Positions 8,660 through 16,586 of a stretch of 38,135 bases of DNA are shown here, piece by piece (within the stretch, counting starts at the first letter, position 1; every line of letters begins with the position of its first letter). The notes beneath the pieces are model-generated. The model ran no database searches, was not told the DNA's origin, and worked only from the letters and a program-made list of their open reading frames with translations. This DNA is from Oscillospiraceae bacterium (GTDB lineage: Bacteria; Bacillota; Clostridia; Oscillospirales; Oscillospiraceae). The stretch lies in NCBI GenBank assembly GCA_031261585.1, contig JAISJJ010000028.1, positions 1-38,135 on the forward strand, in the 5' to 3' direction. A program made the translations under genes and the position numbers.

Positions 8660-8688
8660 GTACAAACTATAAAATAACAGGAGAATCA

Positions 8689-10068
8689 ATGACTTTCAAG
8701 GAACTTGGCATAATCGACCCGATTTTGCGCGCAATCGAAAAAGAGGGCTACGTGACGCCGTCGCCGATTCAGTCGGAGGCGATACCGCTGTTGCTGCAAG
8801 GGCGCGACCTCTTGGGGTGCGCACAGACGGGGACGGGCAAGACCGCCGCGTTCGCCGTGCCGATACTGCAAACGCTGTATAATCAACCGTCCGTCACCAC
8901 GGGTAAACGCAAACTCCGCGCGCTCGTGCTGACGCCGACGCGCGAACTCGCGATACAGATCGCGGAGAGTTTTCGCGCATACGGGCGGTACACGAAACTG
9001 CGGACGACCGTGCTGTTCGGCGGCGTGTCGCAGGTGCCGCAGGTTGCCGAACTCAACGCGGGACCCGATATCCTCGTCGCCACACCGGGGCGGCTTATCG
9101 ACCTTATCAACCAAAAACTGTGCAGTCTGAACGACGTTTCCGTACTCGTACTCGACGAGGCGGATAGAATGCTCGACATGGGCTTTATCCACGACGTGCA
9201 GCGCGTCATCGACAAGCTGCCGACGGAGCGGCAGACGCTGCTGTTCTCCGCGACCGTGCCGCAGGAGATCGCGACGCTGTCCAAGACGATTCTGCGCGAC
9301 CCCGTTACCGTCGCGGTCACGCCTGTGTCGTCCACCGTCGAGGCTATCGACCAGTACGTCTACCTCGTCGACCGCGTAAACAAGGGCAATCTGCTCATCG
9401 ACCTGCTCGGCGACGAGAGCATCGTCTCCGCGCTGATTTTTTCACGCACGAAACACGGCGCGGACAAGATTCAAAAGCTGCTGGCGCAGGCGAACATCTC
9501 CGCAAAGGCGATTCACGGCAACAAATCCCAGAACGCGCGGCAGGACGCACTCGCCGACTTCAAGGCGGGACGCGTCCGCGCACTCGTCGCGACGGATATC
9601 GCGGCGCGCGGCATCGACGTGGAGCAAATTTCGCACGTCATCAACTACGACCTGCCGAATATCCCCGAGACGTACGTCCACCGCATCGGGCGCACGGGGC
9701 GCGCGGGGCTGTCGGGTATCGCGATCTCGTTCTGCGACTTCGACGAGAAGGAGTACCTCGCCGATATCGAGAAGCTGATCAAAATCAAGGTGCCTGTCGT
9801 GGACGATCACCCGTATCCTATGCAGGTCTTTGTGCGCACCGAACCCAAACAGCAGCAGCGTCCGCCGCGTTCTCAGCGTCAGCAGTCCGACCGCGGCGCG
9901 AGACCTACTGCGTCGGCAACACCGAATCCCGTACTGAAACAGACCGCAAGCGCGTCGCCGAGACCCGTTCCGAGACCCGGCTCAACACCGTCGCCGAAGC
10001 CCGTACCGCGTCAGGGCGGCTCGCGCTACGGCAAACAGGCGGGGCGCAACAAGCGCGGGAATATCTGA
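8689..10068 (+). CDS. DEAD-box ATP-dependent RNA helicase (RhlE/CshA-like)
   Basis: A 459-residue superfamily 2 RNA helicase. In order: the F-x4-I Q-motif start and SPIQ (residues 25-28), Walker A AQTGTGKT (45-52), PTRELA, TPGR, DEAD (155-158), SAT (about 187), and the C-terminal RecA domain with ARGID and RIGRTGRAG. The tail from about residue 385 is a low-complexity Gln/Arg/Pro/Ser stretch ending in a basic KQAGRNKRGN, as in RhlE/CshA tails that bind RNA. It probably unwinds short RNA duplexes in ribosome assembly or mRNA decay. The start has AGGAG at five bases and a strong promoter. It is a single-gene unit ending near the terminator at 10195. Confidence 0.96.
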   Translation: MTFKELGIIDPILRAIEKEGYVTPSPIQSEAIPLLLQGRDLLGCAQTGTGKTAAFAVPILQTLYNQPSVTTGKRKLRALVLTPTRELAIQIAESFRAYGRYTKLRTTVLFGGVSQVPQVAELNAGPDILVATPGRLIDLINQKLCSLNDVSVLVLDEADRMLDMGFIHDVQRVIDKLPTERQTLLFSATVPQEIATLSKTILRDPVTVAVTPVSSTVEAIDQYVYLVDRVNKGNLLIDLLGDESIVSALIFSRTKHGADKIQKLLAQANISAKAIHGNKSQNARQDALADFKAGRVRALVATDIAARGIDVEQISHVINYDLPNIPETYVHRIGRTGRAGLSGIAISFCDFDEKEYLADIEKLIKIKVPVVDDHPYPMQVFVRTEPKQQQRPPRSQRQQSDRGARPTASATPNPVLKQTASASPRPVPRPGSTPSPKPVPRQGGSRYGKQAGRNKRGNI

Positions 10069-10194
10069 AATAGCGCACGGGAAATACTCACAGGGCGGGA
10101 AAACAACGCGCGGGAAAAACCACACAGGGCGGGTAGACCCCGCCCCTACGTCCAATCCCCGTTCTAACCTCCAACCTCTAACATCTAACCTCTC

Positions 10195-10233
10195 AAAAAA
10201 GCCTTGCGTTTCAATGAGACGCAAGGCTTTTTT
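10195..10233. terminator. Bidirectional intrinsic terminator
   Basis: GCCTTGCGTTTC (10201-10212) pairs with GAGACGCAAGGC (10216-10227) with one wobble. The stem is flanked by AAAAAA on one side and TTTTTT on the other, so it works for both the helicase and the convergent CGGC-domain gene. Confidence 0.9.
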
Positions 10234-10245
10234 CTGTTCTGTGCT

Positions 10246-10716
10246 CTATTCCGCAGTCTTTTGCTGTGCGAGTTTTGCTTTCTCCATCAAACTTTTGAAC
10301 TCGTCGGTGAGATCGCCGTCCGTGTCGGTCAGCAGGCGGTGGAAGATGTCGACCATCGCGTCGAGCGGCTGATCGGGTTTCGCGTCGGTGCCGAGGATCA
10401 CCTCGACGTGCGGATATTTCTCCTCGATCACCTGTTTGTACTTCTGCACAAACGGACACATCTTCATCATGCAGCTCGAAAAATGTATCTTCTCGGCGCG
10501 CGCGAACTCGACGAGCGGTTTCACGCGTTTGAGAATCTTGTCGTAGGCGTACAGCGTCGGACACCCCGCGCAGGAGTTGTACCCGACGAGCGTCACGTCC
10601 TCGCCCTCGTAGCGATCGAACGACGCGGTGCGCGTGTTGAACGCGGTCATACAGCCGAGGCTCACGCAACCGCAGTCGTCTTTCACGTTTTGACAGTTAA
10701 TTATCCCGATATTCAT
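10246..10716 (-). CDS. CGGC-domain protein
   Basis: A 156-residue cysteine-rich protein. Cysteines lie at 8, 15, 17, 22, 49, 52, 82 and 87, including SCAGCP (48-53) and SSCMMKMCPF (80-89). This fits the CGGC domain, a small family suggested to bind metal or act in redox chemistry; no reaction is established. The ATG at 10716 (MNIGIINC) was chosen because AAAGGCGGG lies upstream and the conserved region begins at once. A longer in-frame start would overlap the promoter. It has no operon partner: promoter upstream, shared terminator downstream. Confidence 0.82.
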   Translation of the reverse strand: MNIGIINCQNVKDDCGCVSLGCMTAFNTRTASFDRYEGEDVTLVGYNSCAGCPTLYAYDKILKRVKPLVEFARAEKIHFSSCMMKMCPFVQKYKQVIEEKYPHVEVILGTDAKPDQPLDAMVDIFHRLLTDTDGDLTDEFKSLMEKAKLAQQKTAE

Positions 10717-10753
10717 GTCGGTTTCCCGCCTTTCAGGTTGGTATTGTGTCAAA

Positions 10754-10782
10754 ACTATACCCGATTCGACGCGTTTTGTCAA
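10754..10782 (-). promoter_or_regulatory. Near-consensus sigma-A promoter for the CGGC-domain gene
   Basis: TTGACA (10782-10777) and TATAGT (10759-10754) with a 17-base spacer. A second TTGACA just downstream (10752-10747) has no matching -10 box. Confidence 0.85.
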
Positions 10783-10806
10783 GTCCCCGCGCTGTGCAAC
10801 CCACGA

Positions 10807-10978
10807 CTACCGCATTTATTTCCCACTCGTCATTGCGAGCCGCGCGAAGCAATCCAGGACCCCGTTTCCCCGTCCAAGCCCTCGCAAAACGCGAGGTTAG
10901 ACAAGGTTGCGGGGGGACTGGATTGCTTCGTGCGCTCGCAATGACGGGAATTGGAACGTTGAAAAATAAATGCGGTAG
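10807..10978. repeat. Composite palindromic intergenic element, copy A
   Basis: Its perfect 15-base ends are CTACCGCATTTATTT (10807-10821) and AAATAAATGCGGTAG (10964-10978). Inside are inverted CGTCATTGCGAG...GAAGCAATCCAG arms around a core with a CTCGCAAAACGCGAG hairpin. It has no coding capacity. Copy B lies at 37903-38070 with flanks reversed relative to the core. It looks like a MITE-like or REP-like element; no transposase is present in the window. Confidence 0.85.
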
Positions 10979-11048
10979 CCGTGACCGCACATGGTGTGGA
11001 CGCAATGCGTTGAACATTATCGGCACCACAATTCCCGATTCGCGTTGT

Positions 11049-11120
11049 CGTAGGGGCGGGTCTTGACCCGCCCACTGTCCGATAGGTTCTCGGCCGAGTC
11101 GGTCAAGACCCACCCCTACG
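11049..11120. repeat. TAGGGGCGGGTC inverted repeat
   Basis: CGTAGGGGCGGGTCTTGACC (11049-11068) and GGTCAAGACCCACCCCTACG (11101-11120) pair with one mismatch across a 32-base loop. It belongs to a TAGGG-ended palindrome family also seen at 26790, 33682 and 37892. Confidence 0.8.
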
Positions 11121-11247
11121 AAAGGTTCGCGCAATACCAATCCGTTACCATTATTCTCACCCGCGACGATAACAGGAGTATAACACGGGAAGTGCGGGGG
11201 TGAGGTCGCATGGCGGGCGACAAATGAGAGGGTATCATTTGCAACTT

Positions 11248-12096
11248 TTAAATAACAGTAAGTTCTTCGTATCCGTGATCGTGTGCGAATGCATTGTGGT
11301 AACTTTTCAGCCAATTATATTTTTCTACTATCTCTCCATTATTTGCCATACTTTCAACTAACTCTTTATGCCTACACAGGAACGAATTGAGTTGTCCAGT
11401 ATAATCGTGATTGTCAACATTAGTATTTCCAATGCCAGAATATTGATGTTGCAGATTTTCGTATAGTTTTTCAAGTGCTTTTCGCTCTTTTTCTGGCATT
11501 CTATTAATATTAGCTTGACGAAGATAGTAATATGAAAGATAATCCAAAAACAACCACTCTCCATCATGCATGACCTGAACATAACTTAGATTGTCCGTTT
11601 CAATTATTGTGTCAATAATGATTCGAGGATATTTTGCAATTCTTTCAAGATCGACAGCTCGTATTAGTCCTGCCCCAAAAATAACATCTTTATTGGCTGA
11701 GATATTGCCAACTGTAATTGCGCCTCTTATGGGAATCCCTATTCTTGAAAAATGGCATTGAATATTCAGACACGAATCAGCCATTCTATAAAGCAGCACG
11801 TTTTTTGAATTATTGTCACTCGGGAATGGGCAATAAAGTACTATATTATCTGAGAACACCTTGTACTTAATTGGATTGTACTCAATAGGTTCTTTCAAAT
11901 AGCGTATTAAGTCTGTGGCATAAACCGTGTGCATATTCAAATGCAAACTGAGCATTGCTCTAACAAATTTTCCAAAGTATTCTTTTTCATTGTTTTCTAC
12001 CGCTTTTTTATATCCAAGCATGTCAAAATAGGCAATTAAGTGTGCCTGCGGAAGTCCCATTGCATATTCACTTTTGTCGTCTGCTTTTTCTCCCAT
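11248..12096 (-). CDS. Putative divergent class III nucleotidyl-cyclase-like protein
   Basis: A 282-residue soluble protein, far more AT-rich than everything around it, so probably acquired. I know no named family for it. The pattern fits a class III cyclase core: AYFDMLGYK (D25, like the first metal Asp), KVFSD (K79, D83, like the K-x-x-G-D motif), IRGAITVGN (124-131, like the R-x-G-I-x-x-G strand) and FGAGLIRAVDLERIAKYPRI (140-159, like the G...A.RLE segment). The transition-state Asn and Arg of true cyclases are not seen at the expected places, so activity is doubtful. The start follows GGAGG inside the end of the macro-domain gene, six bases away, so the two are coupled. It could instead be a non-catalytic or unrelated alpha/beta protein. 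Confidence 0.7.
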   Translation of the reverse strand: MGEKADDKSEYAMGLPQAHLIAYFDMLGYKKAVENNEKEYFGKFVRAMLSLHLNMHTVYATDLIRYLKEPIEYNPIKYKVFSDNIVLYCPFPSDNNSKNVLLYRMADSCLNIQCHFSRIGIPIRGAITVGNISANKDVIFGAGLIRAVDLERIAKYPRIIIDTIIETDNLSYVQVMHDGEWLFLDYLSYYYLRQANINRMPEKERKALEKLYENLQHQYSGIGNTNVDNHDYTGQLNSFLCRHKELVESMANNGEIVEKYNWLKSYHNAFAHDHGYEELTVI

Positions 12097-12102
12097 TATT
12101 TT

Positions 12103-13125
12103 TCACCCTCCCAGCAACGCCTGATCATAGCTAAACAGCACCTCGTTGATCTCAAACACGTCATACCGCCCGCCCGCGATAAAATACTCGACTATCACGT
12201 CGAACTTCCTGCTGTGCGACAGCGCGAAGCCCGCGCGTTCGAGCAGGTCGGCGGTCTGCGGCAGCGTCAGTTCGAGCGCGACGGCGAACGCGAGGACGGT
12301 CTGTTTGCTCGGTGCGTAGTGCGCGTTGCCGCGAATCTTGCTGAACAGGCGGCGGTCGATGTTTGCGCGCTTGTACACCTCCGCGTCGGTTCTGCCGCTC
12401 GCGTCGATGAGCCGCAGTAGCGTCTCGGAGAACGGTTCGTCGAGGTGACCGACGATGTCCGCGAGATTTTGCGGCGCGGCGACACTCTCCGCCATCTGCT
12501 GCGCGGGATAGTTCACGCTGACGATAGACTTTTCGTCCGCACCGAGCGAATCGCGCTCAAAATCGGGCAATACGCGGCGCAAATCGCGGCGTTCCTCGAC
12601 GTAATGCTCGTCGATGTAGCTCTGCACCGCGCCGATCAAACTCTCGCTCACCGTGAACGCCGCGCGGTCGAACACGGCGAGGTACACGTCCAAATCGTTC
12701 TCGCGCAGGAAGTCGCGTATCGCGTCCGTCGCGACGCGCAGCGCGTCGGCTTTCGGATATCCGTAAATCCCGCTCGATATCAGAGGGAACGCGACGCTCT
12801 CACAGCCGTTCTCAACCGCAAGCCGCAGCGAGTTCACGTACGCGCCGCGCAATTGCGTCTCCTCACCGTGCTTGCCGCCGCGGTATATCGGACCCGCCGC
12901 GTGGATAACGTACTTCGCGGGCAGTTTGAACCCCGACGTTATGACCGCGCCGCCCGTCTCAATCGGCGCGAGTTTGTCGCACGCCGCCTGCAACTCACGC
13001 GCGCCCGCCGCGCTGAAAATCGCGCCGCAGACACCGCCGCCCTCTTGCAGCGCGGTGTTCGCGGCGTTGACAATCGCGTCAACGGTCATCTTTGTGATGT
13101 CCTGCCTGACTATCGTAAAGGGCAT
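12103..13125 (-). CDS. Macro-domain protein with C-terminal helical (HTH-like) domain
   Basis: A 340-residue two-domain protein. Residues 1-165 form a macro domain: VDAIVNAANT (15-24), a GGGVCGAI loop and SSGIYGYPK, the ADP-ribose-binding segments. Such domains bind or hydrolyse ADP-ribose, O-acetyl-ADP-ribose or ADP-ribosyl groups. After a linker, residues about 232-340 (TDAEVYKRANIDRRLFSKIR, YAPSKQTVLAFAVALEL, ALSHSRKFDVIVEYF) form a helical module common in Firmicutes that resembles an XRE-type HTH and may bind DNA or protein. GAGGTG precedes the ATG. Four bases separate it from the GNAT gene and six from the cyclase-like gene. A regulator that senses ADP-ribose-type metabolites is possible, but this is inference. 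Confidence 0.88.
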   Translation of the reverse strand: MPFTIVRQDITKMTVDAIVNAANTALQEGGGVCGAIFSAAGARELQAACDKLAPIETGGAVITSGFKLPAKYVIHAAGPIYRGGKHGEETQLRGAYVNSLRLAVENGCESVAFPLISSGIYGYPKADALRVATDAIRDFLRENDLDVYLAVFDRAAFTVSESLIGAVQSYIDEHYVEERRDLRRVLPDFERDSLGADEKSIVSVNYPAQQMAESVAAPQNLADIVGHLDEPFSETLLRLIDASGRTDAEVYKRANIDRRLFSKIRGNAHYAPSKQTVLAFAVALELTLPQTADLLERAGFALSHSRKFDVIVEYFIAGGRYDVFEINEVLFSYDQALLGG

Positions 13126-13129
13126 TGCG

Positions 13130-13660
13130 TCACCTCGCTGTCTTTTTCACCGAAAATATGTAGTGCGGCATGTCCACGCCGTAGTAGTGCTTCGTAAATC
13201 TGCCGCGCACCGTCATACCGTTGCGAATCGCGACGTTCATCGACGCGAAATTCGTGTCGCGGATAATCGAAAACACCTCGTCCGCGCCCAACACGCCGAA
13301 CGCGTACCGCTTGCACCCGACAGCCGCCTCTGTTGCGTATCCGTTGTGCCAAAACGCGCGCTGAAACAGATACCCGATCTCAATCACCGACGCGCCGTCC
13401 GCGTCCTGCACCGAGGGTCCGCATTGACCGATCATCTCGCCCGTCGCTCTCAGCACGACCGCCCACAGTCCGAAACCGTGTTCCGCGTAGCGTTCAAGCT
13501 GCCTGTCGAGCCACGCGAGCGTCTCCGCGTCGCTGAACGCGTGTTCGTATGCCGCCATTGTCTCCGCATCTTGAAGAATTTTCGAGAGGGACGGCAGATC
13601 GCCGATATTCATCTCGCGGACATACAGCCGCTCAGTCTGAAAAATCACGCTGTCCCCCAT
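13130..13660 (-). CDS. GNAT-family N-acetyltransferase (RimJ/RimL-like)
   Basis: A 176-residue acetyltransferase of the RimJ/RimL type. The FQTERLYVREM start, the IGQCG strand, IEIGYLFQRAFWHNGYATEA (the acetyl-CoA pyrophosphate-binding region) and NFASMNVAIRNGM are diagnostic. It would transfer acetyl from acetyl-CoA to an amine such as a protein N-terminus, polyamine or small molecule. The ATG overlaps the previous stop in TGATG, and the macro-domain gene starts four bases after its stop, so it is coupled on both sides. Polyamine acetylation would fit the ATP-grasp partner but is a guess. Confidence 0.9.
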   Translation of the reverse strand: MGDSVIFQTERLYVREMNIGDLPSLSKILQDAETMAAYEHAFSDAETLAWLDRQLERYAEHGFGLWAVVLRATGEMIGQCGPSVQDADGASVIEIGYLFQRAFWHNGYATEAAVGCKRYAFGVLGADEVFSIIRDTNFASMNVAIRNGMTVRGRFTKHYYGVDMPHYIFSVKKTAR

Positions 13661-14466
13661 CAGCCCATGCCGTAGTATCTGCCCGTGTAGTTGATCGCCA
13701 TCGGCTCGGGAATCTCCCCGCCGAAGCCGCCCGCCGCGTTGCGTCTCAGTTTGAGAATCGTGTTAAAACGGTAGGTGAGACGCTTGAAGTGCCACGGTCG
13801 CGGCACGGTCAACGCCCGCGTACTCTCCCCCGTGCAGAGAAAAATGCCGATCCCGCGCTCCTGATAGCGGTTGAGAATGTGCGACAGGTCGTTCTGCACC
13901 CCGCTCGTGTACACGACAACCTTTTGAATCCCGTATTTTTGCAGATACTCCGCCGACGGCATATCCTGCGGGAACACGCACCAGCGGTTGTCGTACATAC
14001 CGGGCAGTCTGTCACGCCCGTCCATGCGCTCCGAGTCGAGCAGGAACGCGGGCGGCGCGTCGTCGCGGATACTGAGCGTCTCCAAAATATCCGCACCCTC
14101 AAACAGCCCCGCCATTATGTCCTGCACGTCGACGATCGACGTGTGCTTGTCGACCCCGCTCACGCCGTTGTACAGCGGCACGGGGCGGTATCCGATCTTC
14201 GCGAGAGCTATCCCATCGCGCACGCCTTTCGCGGCGGGCTGATCGACGATGAGCATTGTTCCCTGCTCAACGGTGCTGATCCACGCGGGCAGCGGCAGTT
14301 CTGCGGGGATCACGCGGTGCCGTTCGTACGGGATATACGTCGGGTTGTCGCTGTACGACAGTTGCCCGTGATCCACGCCGTTCGCGAACAGCACGGGTTT
14401 TACCCATTGCGCCCACCGCACGCCGTCGGGAGCCCACGCCTTGTACGCTGCAATATTGTCTGTCAT
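13660..14466 (-). CDS. Conserved orphan companion of the ATP-grasp ligase
   Basis: A 268-residue soluble protein without signal peptide or membrane segments. I recognise no domain. Landmarks: QWVKPVLFANG, a Pro/Leu-rich LPLPAWI, IVDQPAAKGVRDGIALAKIG followed by YRPVPLYNG, then LDSERM, VVVYTSGVQNDL and the C-terminus NYTGRYYGMG. The YRPVPLYN-type motif is one I associate with genes beside glutathionylspermidine-synthase-like ligases, so it may belong to that system. The start ATG overlaps the ligase stop by four bases (ATGA), and its own stop overlaps the GNAT start, so translation is tightly coupled. Function unknown. Confidence 0.8.
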   Translation of the reverse strand: MTDNIAAYKAWAPDGVRWAQWVKPVLFANGVDHGQLSYSDNPTYIPYERHRVIPAELPLPAWISTVEQGTMLIVDQPAAKGVRDGIALAKIGYRPVPLYNGVSGVDKHTSIVDVQDIMAGLFEGADILETLSIRDDAPPAFLLDSERMDGRDRLPGMYDNRWCVFPQDMPSAEYLQKYGIQKVVVYTSGVQNDLSHILNRYQERGIGIFLCTGESTRALTVPRPWHFKRLTYRFNTILKLRRNAAGGFGGEIPEPMAINYTGRYYGMG

Positions 14467-15698
14467 TTCGCGGTTCCTTTCTCCACCAGTATCGGTATGT
14501 CCACGGCGTTCGCGTCGATGCGCGGGTAATCAGCGGTTCTGCCGTAAAATCCCGCGCATCTACCGTTCACGGTGAACACGCCGACGCACAGGTGATATTC
14601 CTCGTTCTCCGCAGTCCGAATCGGCGCGCTGCGAAACCGACGCTGCGCAACCCACAGTTTCGGATATCGTTGCGCTGTTTTCTCTATGCGCCGCAGTTCT
14701 TTTTCGGACACCGCCTCTTTTATCGAGATGCCCTCCCCCACTCTGCCGAGCGCGGGTTTGTACAGCCAATCGTCGCCGCGCGTCTCCGTCCGCCGCGGTG
14801 CCGTCGTCTCAGGCAACAGCTCGCGCCACGCGGTGATGTCCACGCCCAACCGATCCCACACGACGGGCAGCCGCTTGGACTGCGCAAGTACCGCTACGGG
14901 GTGGTTGCAGGACGGCGTCTCGCTGTCGAAAAATCCGCGCCAGTCGGACTTGCGCGGCAGATTCGCCAGCCATTCGGCGGGGAAAAACCGCGCGATACCG
15001 CCGAGTGCGCGCTCACGCCCCTCCGCAACGCTGACGGCGCGCCTGTTCACCCATTTGATGTGGTCGGGTGCCGCGAACAGCGTATCCACGCCGTGCGCGT
15101 TGAAGTAATCGCCGAGAAACTGCATGACCTGACGGTCGTCCGAGTACGACGTGCAATGCACGAGCGCGACGGGATTCGTTCCGCTCGCCGTAGCTTTGAA
15201 CGCGTTGAGCAGACTGTCCGCGACATTCCCCACGGGCGCGTAGCCGTCAAAAAAACGCGCGGCAATCGCGGGCAGGACGGACGCTTCCGCAAGCCCGCCG
15301 GGTACGTCGCTGTTCACCTCCGACACCGCCCACCCCGTCGTCGTGGGGTGGAAGTCGAAGCGCATGAGCCTGACATTGCGGTCGCGTTCGTAGTTCGCCG
15401 CGCGGCTCAGCGACTTGTAAATCGTTTTCGGCAACCCCAGTTCCCGCGCCAACGCGAGGTTTCGCAGCAGCGACTCCTCCATCAGCACGGTCTCGCGCGC
15501 CAACTGCTCCGCCCACCGCGCGAGTTGATCCGCGGTGTCGCGGTCGATCAGCGCTGCGTACCGCGAGATCGTGTTGTGATCCTGAACCTGAGGATCCCAC
15601 TTGTACGCCTTGAAAATCACGTCGTAGCGGTAGTCGGAGTACTCCGCGTCGGGTATGCGCGCCGGCGTGATCGGCTTTTTCACCGCGCCGCCCGTCAT
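14463..15698 (-). CDS. Glutathionylspermidine-synthase-like ATP-grasp ligase
   Basis: A 411-residue ATP-grasp amide ligase of the glutathionylspermidine synthase C-terminal family (E. coli Gsp, YgiC, YjfC). Visible are LMRFDFHPTTTGWAVSEVNSD (substrate/metal region), DWLYKPALGRVGEGISIKE (the ATP-grasp lysine and glycine loop) and the late YHLCVGVFTVNG strand. The family joins a carboxylate to an amine using ATP; the substrate here is unknown, since YgiC/YjfC-type members do not make glutathionylspermidine. The ATG at 15698 is in an ATGA overlap with the DUF350-like gene; longer in-frame starts would lie inside that gene. DUF350 and such ligases also neighbour each other in the E. coli yjf operon. 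Confidence 0.9.
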   Translation of the reverse strand: MTGGAVKKPITPARIPDAEYSDYRYDVIFKAYKWDPQVQDHNTISRYAALIDRDTADQLARWAEQLARETVLMEESLLRNLALARELGLPKTIYKSLSRAANYERDRNVRLMRFDFHPTTTGWAVSEVNSDVPGGLAEASVLPAIAARFFDGYAPVGNVADSLLNAFKATASGTNPVALVHCTSYSDDRQVMQFLGDYFNAHGVDTLFAAPDHIKWVNRRAVSVAEGRERALGGIARFFPAEWLANLPRKSDWRGFFDSETPSCNHPVAVLAQSKRLPVVWDRLGVDITAWRELLPETTAPRRTETRGDDWLYKPALGRVGEGISIKEAVSEKELRRIEKTAQRYPKLWVAQRRFRSAPIRTAENEEYHLCVGVFTVNGRCAGFYGRTADYPRIDANAVDIPILVEKGTAK

Positions 15699-16507
15699 GC
15701 GAGCGGCGGCAGCAGAAGCAGTACACTCGCGACCGCCCCGCCGATGTACACGACAGCCCAGAACAGCGAACCGAGCAGGTACCGCTCGTCGGTTTTGAAC
15801 GCCGCATGCGATTTTGAGACATAGTACCGCTCTACCGCAATCATGAGCGCGGTCAGCAACAGCACAGGCCACCCCGCCGCAAATTCGACGACCGTCATCG
15901 CAAAACTCGTCCAGTCGCCCGCCGACGCTCTGCCGAGTATTATTCCGCTCGCGAGCAGATACGCGCCGAGACGAACGCCCGTGTCCACGTCGCGCCCGAT
16001 AGTGACGCGCTCGAACGCGTGCGTCGTCTTTTCCACGGCGAATCCCAGAATGAGCCACGCGGCAAGCCCCAAACCGCCCGCGAACACGACGCACCACCAC
16101 CCCGGTCCGTCGCCGATATTCGCGCCCGAGTATATGACCGTGTGCGCGAGAAACGCCGCCGCAACCGCAATTACGGCGGCGGGGTTATTAAGGTTTATGC
16201 CGTCGTCAGTCCACGACAGGTCAAGGCACCCCGACGTGAGCGACATGCCGATATATATCCACGCGAACCCGAGAAGCAGGTACAGCAGTATGTAGATGAA
16301 GTCGTCGATAACGTCAATCGCCGCCAACACCCTCAGCGTGTACAGTATGACGGCGAGCGCGGCAATCGGCAGCACCCCGAACACGCATTTCGTCAGAATC
16401 CCGCGCCGAGGTCGCCACGATGTCGCCAGTCGCCGATACCACCGCGACAGGAAAATGCCCGTTAACCCTATCGAAACAAGCAGAACAACTATTTCGTCGT
16501 TACCCAT
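15695..16507 (-). CDS. DUF350-like polytopic membrane protein
   Basis: A 270-residue membrane protein with about seven or eight hydrophobic segments. Two internal blocks (DDGINLNNPAAVIAVAAAFLA and TIGRDVDTGVRLGAYLLAS) match the DUF350 pattern of a polar loop entering a small-residue helix, so it looks like a tandem DUF350 protein. DUF350 proteins commonly sit beside glutathionylspermidine-synthase-like ligases, and transport or membrane anchoring of the ligase product is suspected. AGGGGG precedes the ATG by about eight bases. A 79-base gap from the HIT gene shows no clear terminator or promoter, so read-through from alaS is possible. Confidence 0.82.
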   Translation of the reverse strand: MGNDEIVVLLVSIGLTGIFLSRWYRRLATSWRPRRGILTKCVFGVLPIAALAVILYTLRVLAAIDVIDDFIYILLYLLLGFAWIYIGMSLTSGCLDLSWTDDGINLNNPAAVIAVAAAFLAHTVIYSGANIGDGPGWWCVVFAGGLGLAAWLILGFAVEKTTHAFERVTIGRDVDTGVRLGAYLLASGIILGRASAGDWTSFAMTVVEFAAGWPVLLLTALMIAVERYYVSKSHAAFKTDERYLLGSLFWAVVYIGGAVASVLLLLPPLA

Positions 16508-16586
16508 GGTTTACCCCCTGTCGTCAGACGATTTTCTCACCCAAACCGCGCCGCGCCGTGCGGACGCGCAGTTGCGTGAGATATTT

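Larger units (their letters stand above)
10717..11247. other. Gene-free 530-base region with promoter and two repeats
   Basis: It holds the CGGC-gene promoter (10754-10782), the composite palindromic element (10807-10978) and a TAGGGGCGGGTC hairpin (11049-11120). Between 11121 and 11247 I see nothing beyond the 3' flank of the AT-rich gene. Frames that cross the repeats are not credible genes. Confidence 0.6.

Noticed and set aside
14592..15824. Long open frame (+) opposite the ATP-grasp ligase
   Set aside because: Arg/Val-rich composition without motifs, no ribosome site, and fully antisense to a well-supported gene; long antisense frames are expected in GC-rich DNA.
15699..16100. 134-codon N-terminal extension of the ATP-grasp ligase
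   Set aside because: It lies wholly within the DUF350-like gene and reads as Arg-rich noise; the ATGA overlap at 15695-15698 is the natural start.
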